A stretch of 43,232 nt of DNA from Clostridium sp. CAG:465. GTDB lineage: Bacteria; Bacillota; Clostridia; TANB77; CAG-465. Positions 17,321-25,435 of this stretch are shown one piece after another. The translations under genes and the position numbers were made by a program. The stretch is from assembly GCA_000433755.1 (NCBI GenBank), contig FR891269.1, forward strand, positions 61,332 through 104,563. Reading direction: 5' to 3'. Position 1 is the stretch's first letter, and each line of letters starts with the position of its first letter. The notes beneath the pieces were generated by a model. It ran no database searches. It was not told the DNA's origin and was given only the letters and a program-made list of their open reading frames with translations.

Positions 17321-19777
17321 TTATATATTTTCAGTTTCTTCTTCAGTAAGGATTTTAGCAATATTTACAACTTTTCCTCCATCTGATGTTCTCATTAAAG
17401 TTACACCTTGTGTATTTCTACCAAGTACACTAATATCTTTTACATTTATACGTATTACAACACCCGTGTCAGTTATAAGCATAACATCATCTTTATCATT
17501 TACTATTTGTACTCCTATAATATGTCCAGTTTTAGCTGTAGTTTTATAAGTTAGAATTCCCTTACCTGCTCTTGCTTGCTCTCTATATTCTTCCACTTCA
17601 GTTCTCTTTCCAAAACCATTTTCAGTTATTGCAAGTATATAATCCTCATCATTTTTAATTGGTTCCATACCAACAACTTTATCATCTTTTGAAAGATTTA
17701 TACCCTTAACACCCATAGAAATCCTTCCAACAGCTCTTACTTCTTCTTCCTTAAATCTAATTGACATACCTTGTCTTGTAACCATTATAATGCTTGTATT
17801 TCCATCTGTAATTCTTACATCTATTAGTTCATCATCTTCTTTTAAAGTTATACCTTGAATTCCAGTTTTACGTATATTAGAATATTCAGAAAGTTTTGTT
17901 TTCTTTATAAGACCATTTCTTGTAGCCATAAGTACAAATAATTCATCGTTATAATCATGAACGGGTATTACAGCTGCAATTTTTTCACCTTGTCCAAGTT
18001 GTAGTAGATTTACAATTGCCATTCCTTTAGCTGTTCTTCCAGCTTCTGGAATTTCATATGCTTTAAGCCTAAATACTCTACCTGTTGTTGTAAAGAACAT
18101 AATATAATCATGCGTTGATGTAACAAACAAGTGCTCTACAAAGTCATCTTCACGTGTATTCATTGCTGTAAGCCCTTTTCCTCCACGTTTTTGACTTCTA
18201 TATGTATCAGCAGCTATTCTCTTTATGTATCCAAAGTGAGTAAGTGTAACAACATTAGTTTCTTCTTTTATTAAACTTTCAATGTCAATGTCACCTTCAC
18301 CGTGAACAATTTCTGTTCTTCTTTCATCACCATATTTTTCCTTTACAGCTTGAAGTTCTTCTTTTACAATATCTGTTACTAAGTGCTCATCTGCAAGAAT
18401 TGCTCTATATTTAGCAACAAGTTCTAGTAACTCGTTATATTCATTTTCAATTTTTTCCCTTTGTAATCCAGATAATGTTTTAAGTCTCATTTCTAGAATA
18501 GCGTTAGCTTGAATTTCATCAAGTCCAAAATTTTTCATTAATCTTTCAGCTGCATCGTCATATGAGGCTCTAATTATTTTTATAATTTCATCAATATGAT
18601 CAATTGCAATTCTAAGACCTTCTAAAATGTGAAGTCTTGCCTCAGCTTTTGCAAGATCAAATTTAGTCCTACGAACTACTATTTCTTCTCTATGTTTTAT
18701 ATAATAATGCAATATTTCATTTAGCTTTAGTACTCTTGGTTGATTATCAACAAGAGCAAGCATTAGCATACTTTGAGTTGTTTGTAATTGAGAATGCTTA
18801 TATAAAAGGTTTAGCACAACATTTGGATTAGCGTCTCTTTTTAATTCAAATACAATTCTAATACCTTCCCTATCTGATTCATCTCTAAGATCAGATATAC
18901 CTTCTATTACTTTATCTTGAACTTGTTTAGCAATATCTTTAATCATTTGAGCTTTATTTACTTGATAAGGTATTTCAGTAACAACTATTTTATATCTTCC
19001 TCTTGAATCCTCTTCAATTTCAGCTTTGGATCTTACACAAACTTTTCCTCTACCTGTTGTATATGCACTCTTTATTCCTTCTTTTCCTACAATAGTTGCA
19101 CCTGTTGGAAAATCTGGGCCTTTAATATATTGCATTAATTCTTCATTTGTAATTTCTGGATTATCAATCTGTGCACATACCCCATTTATTACCTCTGTTA
19201 AATTATGTGGTGGAATATTACATGCCATACCAACAGCTATACCATAAGAACCATTTACAAGCAAATAAGGAAATGCAGCAGGTAAAACTGATGGTTCTTT
19301 TAGTCTATCATCATAGTTTGGTACAAAATCAACAGTATCTTTATCTATATCTGTTAACATTTCAAGTGCTATTTTTTGTAATTTAGCTTCTGTATACCTC
19401 ATAGCGGCTGGAGGGTCGTTATCAACTGATCCAAAATTACCATGTCCATTTACAACTGGATATCTAAGTGAAAAATCTTGTGATAAACGAACTAATGCAT
19501 CATAAATTGCAGCATCACCATGTGGGTGATAATTTCCCATAACTTCACCAACAATACCTGCTGATTTTCTAAATGGTTTTTCAGGCCAAAGTGCAAGTTC
19601 ACTCATAGAATATAAAATTCTTCTATGTACAGGTTTTAAACCATCTCTAACATCTGGAAGTGCACGAGAGGCTATAACGCTCATAGCATAATCTATATAT
19701 GACCTTTTCATTTCTTCCTCAATTTTCACAGGCACAATTGTTTGTGACGATAAAAAGTTTTCATCATTAATGTCCAT
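17321..19777 (-). CDS. gyrA: DNA gyrase subunit A
   Basis: An 818-residue type IIA topoisomerase subunit that cuts and rejoins DNA with GyrB to add negative supercoils. The active-site tyrosine is in PAAMRYTEAKLQKIA, after the HGNFGS loop and VMGNYHPHGDAAIYDAL. The C-terminal six-bladed pinwheel opens with the GyrA box YRSQKRGGKGLTAM, which identifies GyrA rather than ParC. The start is the ATG at 19777 (MDINDEN), seven bases after GGAGGT; the ATG at 19783 is too close to that site. Transcription diverges from the DnaJ-like gene. Confidence 0.96.
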   Translation of the reverse strand: MDINDENFLSSQTIVPVKIEEEMKRSYIDYAMSVIASRALPDVRDGLKPVHRRILYSMSELALWPEKPFRKSAGIVGEVMGNYHPHGDAAIYDALVRLSQDFSLRYPVVNGHGNFGSVDNDPPAAMRYTEAKLQKIALEMLTDIDKDTVDFVPNYDDRLKEPSVLPAAFPYLLVNGSYGIAVGMACNIPPHNLTEVINGVCAQIDNPEITNEELMQYIKGPDFPTGATIVGKEGIKSAYTTGRGKVCVRSKAEIEEDSRGRYKIVVTEIPYQVNKAQMIKDIAKQVQDKVIEGISDLRDESDREGIRIVFELKRDANPNVVLNLLYKHSQLQTTQSMLMLALVDNQPRVLKLNEILHYYIKHREEIVVRRTKFDLAKAEARLHILEGLRIAIDHIDEIIKIIRASYDDAAERLMKNFGLDEIQANAILEMRLKTLSGLQREKIENEYNELLELVAKYRAILADEHLVTDIVKEELQAVKEKYGDERRTEIVHGEGDIDIESLIKEETNVVTLTHFGYIKRIAADTYRSQKRGGKGLTAMNTREDDFVEHLFVTSTHDYIMFFTTTGRVFRLKAYEIPEAGRTAKGMAIVNLLQLGQGEKIAAVIPVHDYNDELFVLMATRNGLIKKTKLSEYSNIRKTGIQGITLKEDDELIDVRITDGNTSIIMVTRQGMSIRFKEEEVRAVGRISMGVKGINLSKDDKVVGMEPIKNDEDYILAITENGFGKRTEVEEYREQARAGKGILTYKTTAKTGHIIGVQIVNDKDDVMLITDTGVVIRINVKDISVLGRNTQGVTLMRTSDGGKVVNIAKILTEEETENI

Positions 19778-19804
19778 TTTCATACCTCCATTTAATACCA
19801 CTTT

Positions 19805-19833
19805 ATTATACTAGAAAAAATACAAAAAAGCAA
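19805..19833 (-). promoter_or_regulatory. gyrA: SigA-type promoter for gyrA
   Basis: On the minus strand, TTGCTT (19833-19828), a 17-base spacer and TATAAT (19810-19805), 28 bases before the gyrA start. Confidence 0.62.
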
Positions 19834-19843
19834 GCCAAAATTA

Positions 19844-19871
19844 TTGAATTTTAAAGAATTTGTGATATAAT
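19844..19871 (+). promoter_or_regulatory. SigA-type promoter for the DnaJ-like gene
   Basis: TTGAAT (19844-19849), a 16-base spacer and TATAAT (19866-19871). The DnaJ-like start is 35 bases downstream behind AAAGGGG. No heat-shock CIRCE element is visible between them. Confidence 0.6.
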
Positions 19872-19905
19872 GTAAAAAAGTTGAAATACTAAAGGGGACA
19901 CATAT

Positions 19906-20847
19906 ATGAAGTATAAAAATTACTATGAAATATTAAATATAAATAGAAAAAGTACTAGAGACGAAATAAGAAATTCATTTAGAAAGCTAGCTAAAAAATA
20001 CCACCCTGACACTAACAAAACTCCCGAAGCAGAAAACATGTTTAAAGATATAAATGAAGCTTATGATGTTTTAACAAATGATGAAAAAAGAAGAAAATAT
20101 GATAGACAAGTAGCAAAATATGGCTATGGAATAGTTGATACAGACTCTAGTCTTTCAAATGTAAAATATGAATTTAAATCAGGTGTTAATGTTATAAATG
20201 ATTTACTAAACACTATTCTTGGATTTAAAAAAGATGATGCTCAAAACTTTGGAGACATTAATAATGCACCATCCTCTAAGGATGAAAGAAAGACTAAGCA
20301 AAAGCCTGAAAAAGGTAAAGATATTATATCAAACATCGAAGTAAGCTTAGAAGAAGGTTTCTTCGGTACTGAAAAAAAGATTGCCATAAAATCATATAAA
20401 ACAGGTCTTAATACGTTTTCAGTTAATATTCCTATTGGAATACAAAATGGTGACTGTATCCGTCTTGCTGCACTTGGTAACCCAGGAAAAAATGGTGGTA
20501 AAAATGGAGATTTAATTATTCATGTAAAATTAATACCTGATAATGAATATAAAATAAGTGGAATAAATCTTAAAAAAGATATATTTATTTCACCAGCCTT
20601 TGCTGTTGTTGGAGGCAAATATAAAATAAAATTATTTGAGGAAACAATCTTTGTTTCACTTCCAAAGCACTTAAAAGATGGTGAGATTATAAAAGTCGAA
20701 AAGAAAGGTTACATCTCAGAAGATGAAATTCGAGGCGACCTTTTACTAAAAGTTCATATAAAAATGCCTGATGACATATCCGAAAGAGAAGAAAAGCTAT
20801 ATGAACAAATATTAAAAATGGAAAGAAAAAAAATGGCTAGTGAATAA
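19906..20847 (+). CDS. DnaJ-like (CbpA-type) co-chaperone without zinc finger
   Basis: A 313-residue J-domain protein. The J domain (residues 1-66) has the essential HPD in AKKYHPDTNK and ends EKRRKYD. A charged linker (about 70-135) replaces the Gly/Phe region. The C-terminal substrate-binding domains start near residue 140 (ISNIEVSLEEGFFGTEKKI). The four CxxCxGxG zinc-finger repeats of DnaJ are absent, so it is a CbpA-like protein that would stimulate a DnaK ATPase. It is a single gene with its own promoter and terminator. Confidence 0.88.
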   Translation: MKYKNYYEILNINRKSTRDEIRNSFRKLAKKYHPDTNKTPEAENMFKDINEAYDVLTNDEKRRKYDRQVAKYGYGIVDTDSSLSNVKYEFKSGVNVINDLLNTILGFKKDDAQNFGDINNAPSSKDERKTKQKPEKGKDIISNIEVSLEEGFFGTEKKIAIKSYKTGLNTFSVNIPIGIQNGDCIRLAALGNPGKNGGKNGDLIIHVKLIPDNEYKISGINLKKDIFISPAFAVVGGKYKIKLFEETIFVSLPKHLKDGEIIKVEKKGYISEDEIRGDLLLKVHIKMPDDISEREEKLYEQILKMERKKMASE

Positions 20848-20863
20848 ATCATTCACCAGTCAT
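20833..20863 (+). terminator. Terminator overlapping the end of the DnaJ-like gene
   Basis: Stem ATGGCTAGTGAAT / ATTCACCAGTCAT (one mismatch, one G-T pair) with a 5-base loop, then TTTTTTAT. The last coding codons and the stop lie inside the hairpin. Confidence 0.72.
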
Positions 20864-20866
20864 TTT

Positions 20867-21685
20867 TTATGCTAAGCTCGTTAAAATATGTGCATATTTT
20901 TTATTTTCTTCTCCTGTAAAAATATCAAATTCAACTTCACTCTGAGCAACACTTACAAATTCCTTTGTATCGGAATATAGCGAATCAATGTAGTCCTGAG
21001 TGCTAAAGCATCCTTTTATATGAGTTAAACATACATTTCTTACTGAACTTTCCAAAACATTGTATACATTTTCTTTTGTAATTCCATGATAACCAGATAA
21101 CGTTTTAATTCTCTTTACAGGATTACCACCATCTACCATGACAACATCAGTATTTGATATAAATTTTCTAAGCGTGTTGTCCACAGATGCTATATCTGAA
21201 GTATATACAAAACTGCTGTAATTTGATGAAATCTTAGTTGCATAGCTTTTTATTTTATCTTCGCAATGATTAGTTTTGCAAAATTCAACAAACATATCAC
21301 AAAAATAAAACTTACTATTCTCATCAAGTACACTTACTTCAAATACAGAAGAATACTTATTTAATACCTTACCATACCAATCATAGAATTTTTCCGATGT
21401 ATCACTCATATACACCTTTATTTTTCTATTGGGAAAATTCTCAATCATAAAATCTCCAATAGAGAATAAACCTGCTACATGATCAATATGATTATGAGAA
21501 ATTACAATTGTTATATTTTCTGGTAAAATATTATTGCATACCACATATTCTATAAACTTTGATTTTATACCAACTCCTGCATCTAATACCAAAAGTTTAT
21601 TTTGTTTTTGTATAAGATAACTAGATGTTGGTTTAAATCTCGTATTAGGGGCATAAAAGCCCAAAGCTTTACAAAAAGTATTCAC
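20867..21685 (-). CDS. MBL-fold metallo-hydrolase
   Basis: A 272-residue metallo-beta-lactamase-fold protein. The metal motif HxHxDH is in VISHNHIDHVAGL, an aspartate follows in FVYTSDIAS, and further ligands are likely in VMVDGG and LTHIKGC. Related proteins act on RNA, cyclic nucleotides or small esters; the substrate is not evident. The start is the GTG at 21685, set by GGAGGAG. The ATG 15 bases upstream has no ribosome binding site, and its own codons form that site. Confidence 0.8.
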   Translation of the reverse strand: MNTFCKALGFYAPNTRFKPTSSYLIQKQNKLLVLDAGVGIKSKFIEYVVCNNILPENITIVISHNHIDHVAGLFSIGDFMIENFPNRKIKVYMSDTSEKFYDWYGKVLNKYSSVFEVSVLDENSKFYFCDMFVEFCKTNHCEDKIKSYATKISSNYSSFVYTSDIASVDNTLRKFISNTDVVMVDGGNPVKRIKTLSGYHGITKENVYNVLESSVRNVCLTHIKGCFSTQDYIDSLYSDTKEFVSVAQSEVEFDIFTGEENKKYAHILTSLA

Positions 21686-21803
21686 TTTTCTCTCCTCCAT
21701 TTTTTAATTAAATATAGTTTATGTATTTTTATAAATTTATTATATATTAAATTTGAACAGTTGTCAATATTATAATATTAAATAAATTTATTAATAATTA
21801 CAA

Positions 21804-21843
21804 AAATATATCACAAAACACATTTATGTCTTGTGATATATTT
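21804..21843 (-). terminator. Terminator of the dnaD-dnaC operon
   Basis: A 13-bp perfect stem (AAATATATCACAA / TTGTGATATATTT) with a 14-base loop, starting at the DnaC stop codon and followed on the minus strand by TTTG. Confidence 0.72.
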
Positions 21844-22856
21844 TATTTTATTTTCTTTTTCTTTAATCTTATATCTTCACCAATAAATTTACATATGGTA
21901 AAATTACCAATTAGTCTTGATAATATTCTTTCATCATATCTATTATATAAATCATTTAAACTTAAATTTGTTGAAATAACCATCTTTTTATTATTTAAAA
22001 GTCTAGTATTTATTATGTTAAAAAGTTCTGTAAATTTATTATTATTCATTGTTTCGGTTCCAAGATCATCAATTATTAACAAATCAACGTTGAATATCCT
22101 ATTATACTTTTCCTTTTGCGACTCTGTTTTATCGTATGAAAATTTATAATCAAGTATTTGATCCATTAATATTGGTGAAGTTTGATAAACAACATTCATT
22201 CCTTGATCTATTACATCTTTAGCAATACAATTAGAAATAAATGTTTTTCCAAGTCCTGTATTACCAGTAAATAGTAAACTTTTCTGATTATTACTTTTTA
22301 TATTTTTACAAAAATCTTGTGAAATCTTTTTTATCAATTCTATATTTTCAAGTGGAGATTTATCAATTCCATATTTTTCCTTATCCTTTTTATTAGAGTA
22401 ATAACAATTATCAAAGGTCTTAAAATTTTCTTCTTCTAATTTTAATATATTTGATTGTTTATATGTGTTATTAAGGACCTCCTGTTTAAAGCAATTACAA
22501 TAACTTGTTATATTATTTTTAGTAACCATTCCAGTGTCATTGCAAATTTTACAATCAAAGTCTGGTTCTAAATCAGCTTCTGTAATTCCTATTTTTTTTA
22601 AAATTCTTTTCTTTTTCTCTTCCATTTTATCAAGATTTGATTTCATATTTTCTTTTTCAACTTGTCTAGTAATTTCATCACTTGCAACAATGTTTCTTGT
22701 TATTTTAAGAGCTAAAAGATTTATATTTTTTTCAACTTCTTCTAGTTCGGGATAATCTTTGTATATTTTTCTTTTTTTAATAATTGCTTCATCAATCTTT
22801 CTTTGCCTTTTTATATCTCTATTTTTTAATATTTCTCTACACAATTGATTATCCAT
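21843..22856 (-). CDS. DnaC/DnaI-like replicative helicase loader
   Basis: A 337-residue AAA+ ATPase. The N-terminal half is charged and helical, then a zinc-type cysteine cluster (CKICNDTG...YCNCF, about residues 102-124). The ATPase has Walker A LLFTGNTGLGKTFIS, Walker B LLIIDDLGTE and a C-terminal arginine-finger region YDERILSRLIGNF. It loads the replicative helicase during primosome assembly. It follows the DnaD-like gene by 11 bases, and the two form a primosome operon. The ATG at 22856 follows AAGGAGG. Confidence 0.9.
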   Translation of the reverse strand: MDNQLCREILKNRDIKRQRKIDEAIIKKRKIYKDYPELEEVEKNINLLALKITRNIVASDEITRQVEKENMKSNLDKMEEKKKRILKKIGITEADLEPDFDCKICNDTGMVTKNNITSYCNCFKQEVLNNTYKQSNILKLEEENFKTFDNCYYSNKKDKEKYGIDKSPLENIELIKKISQDFCKNIKSNNQKSLLFTGNTGLGKTFISNCIAKDVIDQGMNVVYQTSPILMDQILDYKFSYDKTESQKEKYNRIFNVDLLIIDDLGTETMNNNKFTELFNIINTRLLNNKKMVISTNLSLNDLYNRYDERILSRLIGNFTICKFIGEDIRLKKKKIK

Positions 22857-22867
22857 AACTACCTCCT

Positions 22868-23830
22868 TTACATATTATCGTAAAATGAATCTAGATCAGT
22901 GTACTCTCTTTGTTCAATATCTTGATATTTAGTTTTTGCTTTAGATGATTTTTTATATGAAGATGTAACTTCATTTACTTTGGCAGTAATTTCTTTCTCT
23001 ATATCTTTTACATCTTTAAATCCTTTTTTATACCAGTTAACCAATATCCCATTAACATAACTTATAGTTGGATTTGGTTTATTTACAGTACGTTTTAGTG
23101 CTTCTTCTATCATATTAAAATCATATCCATAATCTTTTATCCATGTATCAATATATTGCTCTTCATATTTAGTTAAATTTCTATTTAATCTTAAAGCTTT
23201 ACTAATTTTTTGCTTTATTTTTTGAATATTGTCATAACTTTCTAAAAAGTCTTCAAGTTGTTCAAACGTTTTTACTCCACCATTAAACCAGCTTTCAGCT
23301 ACTGCATGAACATATTTTTTGTTTAGCGCTTTTCTCTCCTGACAATAATGAAATAATGCAATCATAACTTCTTCTGAGAAAGAATAATTTTCAAACATAG
23401 CACTTATATCTGTATACCACCCTAAAGACATAACGCCTTGAAAAAAACTTTCATTTATTGCACTTGCTGCAGCTATTCTTTTTCTATCTCGTTCAGTTTG
23501 AAGTTTAGTTCTTCTTGGTTCAATTTTTGGTATATAACTTTTATTAATTTCATTTTCTCGAACATCAATTAAATTGTACCCATGTGTTGTTCTTGTAATT
23601 AATCCTTCTGCTTGTAATCTTTCAAACCCAAAAGAAACATCTTGCTCTGAAATATTAAGCTTTTTTGCTAAATCTGACTTATCAGCTTCCGTTCCATTTT
23701 TTGCCAAAAATAAAATATATAGATAAATTTTAACGTCAATATTTTCAAGTTGTGGCATATAATTTAATATAAACAAATCAGGTAGAGGTGTATCACCTAG
23801 TTCTAATGAATTTTTCTGTACAAACTTCAT
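22868..23830 (-). CDS. DnaD-like primosome protein
   Basis: A 320-residue protein. It has an N-terminal winged-helix segment (about 1-90, including SDLAKKLNISEQDVSFGFER), then two DnaD-type helical domains: SFSEEVMIALFHYCQ... and YEEQYIDTWIKDYGYDFNMIEEAL. The latter contains the YxxxxIxxWxxxxG core that binds DNA. With DnaI/DnaC-type loaders such proteins build the primosome at origins or stalled forks. The start is the ATG at 23830, set by AAGGAG at good spacing; the upstream in-frame ATG has no such site. Confidence 0.88.
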   Translation of the reverse strand: MKFVQKNSLELGDTPLPDLFILNYMPQLENIDVKIYLYILFLAKNGTEADKSDLAKKLNISEQDVSFGFERLQAEGLITRTTHGYNLIDVRENEINKSYIPKIEPRRTKLQTERDRKRIAAASAINESFFQGVMSLGWYTDISAMFENYSFSEEVMIALFHYCQERKALNKKYVHAVAESWFNGGVKTFEQLEDFLESYDNIQKIKQKISKALRLNRNLTKYEEQYIDTWIKDYGYDFNMIEEALKRTVNKPNPTISYVNGILVNWYKKGFKDVKDIEKEITAKVNEVTSSYKKSSKAKTKYQDIEQREYTDLDSFYDNM

Positions 23831-23910
23831 AACGATTCTCCTTAACAACACTACTTTAGTGAATACATTATATCATTTGTGACATATTTTTACAATACTA
23901 AACTCAAAAC

Positions 23911-24246
23911 TTATTCATGCTTTTTATACAACTTTATTTTTTCTTTTTTTATTTCTTTTTTGTTAATAAAAATTTTCTTTTTAATATAAAATTTTATAAT
24001 AATTAAAATAACATCAATTGCGACTTCATTATTTACATTTATAATTACAGCTGAAATTATAGGTACTGTAAAAAATAAAAAAAGGTACATTGATAATTTA
24101 AGACTTAAATTTAAAACTCTAATAGCAGAAAAAATAATGAACATATATATTACCAATACTAAGAGTGATTTATAATCAATAATCCCCATCCATTTATTTT
24201 TTCTGTTAAAATTTTGATATGTATTCTGTTTATTATATTCTTTCAT
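23911..24246 (-). CDS. VirB3/PrgI-like membrane protein of a type IV secretion-like operon
   Basis: A 111-residue protein with two adjacent membrane helices (about residues 26-44 and 52-72) after a short polar N-terminus. A long hydrophobic stretch leads into a very basic C-terminus (KKEIKKEKIKLYKKHE). This layout fits the VirB3/PrgI inner-membrane subunit of Gram-positive type IV secretion systems, which normally sits next to VirB4; no VirB4 is found here. It is last in a four-gene operon. TAGGAG precedes the start. Confidence 0.5.
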   Translation of the reverse strand: MKEYNKQNTYQNFNRKNKWMGIIDYKSLLVLVIYMFIIFSAIRVLNLSLKLSMYLFLFFTVPIISAVIINVNNEVAIDVILIIIKFYIKKKIFINKKEIKKEKIKLYKKHE

Positions 24247-24253
24247 TTTTCTC

Positions 24254-25096
24254 CTAACTATTAAATATGTTATTAATTTGATTATTCGAAGAAATTTTTA
24301 TAAAAATTTCTTTTGTAAAACCATTTATCTTATATATGATATATATACTTCCAACAAGTATTATTTTATATGTCATACTATTTATATCTTTATATAACAA
24401 AGGTATAAAAATAATAAATTTTACTATAATTTGTGTCATTAGACTTACAAAAAGAGTCTTAAACCATGTCCTAAATATTCCAATAGTTAGTTCATTACTT
24501 AGGCAAATAAAGGCAAATGGAGAAATAATGAATAAAAATATTATTGTAACATATCTTATTGCAAAATTAATTAAAATAGAAATACTACCAAAAGAGATTA
24601 TTCCTTTTATAATTCCATTTAAACTTAAAAGGTCTGAATTTATTATATCATCTATTTTAACTATATTTTCTTTTAAACTAACAAAAGATACCTTTTTACC
24701 TAGTAAATCATAGAGTCCCCCATCAACACAGTCTGTTAATAAGCCTATCATGTTTACTATTTCTCTACAAATATAATAACTAAAGTTTACCATTACTGTT
24801 ACTATAATAAGTTTTATTACAAACATGTATATACTTTGAGATTTATTCCCATTATATATTGAGATTAATTTTAAAAAAACAAAATAAATAACATAGAATA
24901 AAATTAAAGAATTTGCAATTATAATTAAAGCATTGGTTTTATCTTGAAAAAAAACTTCCTTAAGAGGTGATTTATTAAATAAATCTGAATTTACATTTAC
25001 CAAATCATCCATTTTTTCAAATATTTCATTATCCAAAGATTTAAAAAGTTTTTGTGATACGGTATTTAAAGAATTTATTATATTTTGTGCATCCAT
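24254..25096 (-). CDS. VirB6/TrbL-like polytopic membrane protein
   Basis: A 280-residue integral membrane protein with six or so hydrophobic helices. The N-terminus is polar and helical, and a loop with LTDCVDGGLYDLLGKK precedes the third helix. A family-like segment ITIFLFIISPFAFICLSNE follows, then GIFRTWFKTLFVSLMTQIIVKF, which is characteristic of VirB6/TrbL channel proteins. It lies 4 bases after the VirB2-like gene and 8 bases before the VirB3-like one. The start codon has a weak ribosome binding site, so translational coupling is likely. Confidence 0.66.
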   Translation of the reverse strand: MDAQNIINSLNTVSQKLFKSLDNEIFEKMDDLVNVNSDLFNKSPLKEVFFQDKTNALIIIANSLILFYVIYFVFLKLISIYNGNKSQSIYMFVIKLIIVTVMVNFSYYICREIVNMIGLLTDCVDGGLYDLLGKKVSFVSLKENIVKIDDIINSDLLSLNGIIKGIISFGSISILINFAIRYVTIIFLFIISPFAFICLSNELTIGIFRTWFKTLFVSLMTQIIVKFIIFIPLLYKDINSMTYKIILVGSIYIIYKINGFTKEIFIKISSNNQINNIFNS

Positions 25097-25099
25097 ATA

Positions 25100-25435
25100 T
25101 TATTTTAATACAGACTCTACAAACTTAATTATAATATCTATTGAAATAATTATACCGTAACATACTATTGCATTTATTATTACTTTTTTACCTTTAGACA
25201 TTTTTTCTTCATCGCCAAAACTTAATTTACGCATTAAAACACCTGTTGCAATAGCTACTCCTGCTGCAGGTGCCGCTAATTTAACCAAATATGACTGTAT
25301 ACTTTTTAAAGCAGAATTTAGTTTGTTAACAAGAGTTGGTGTTTTGGCACTTGCACAATACACTGTTGAGCAAACAAAAAATATACAACAAACTATTAAA
25401 CATATTATTATTATTTTTTTATAACTTTTCTTCAT
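25100..25435 (-). CDS. VirB2/TrbC-like pilin-type protein
   Basis: A 111-residue precursor. A signal peptide (basic KKSYKK, hydrophobic IIIICLIVCCIFFVCSTVY, then a CASA cleavage site) is followed by a short polar stretch. Two hydrophobic helices come next, the first LVKLAAPAAGVAIATGVLM and the second IINAIVCYGIIISIDIII, separated by a basic loop. This is the VirB2/TrbC prepilin layout. The start is the ATG at 25435, set by GGGAGG; the ATG at 25444 is too close. The gene overlaps the end of the VirD4-like gene by 17 bases. Confidence 0.65.
   Translation of the reverse strand: MKKSYKKIIIICLIVCCIFFVCSTVYCASAKTPTLVNKLNSALKSIQSYLVKLAAPAAGVAIATGVLMRKLSFGDEEKMSKGKKVIINAIVCYGIIISIDIIIKFVESVLK

Noticed and set aside
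21698..21700. ATG at 21700 as the start of the MBL-fold gene
   Set aside because: Its codons GAG GAG form the Shine-Dalgarno site of the GTG start 15 bases downstream, and it has none of its own.
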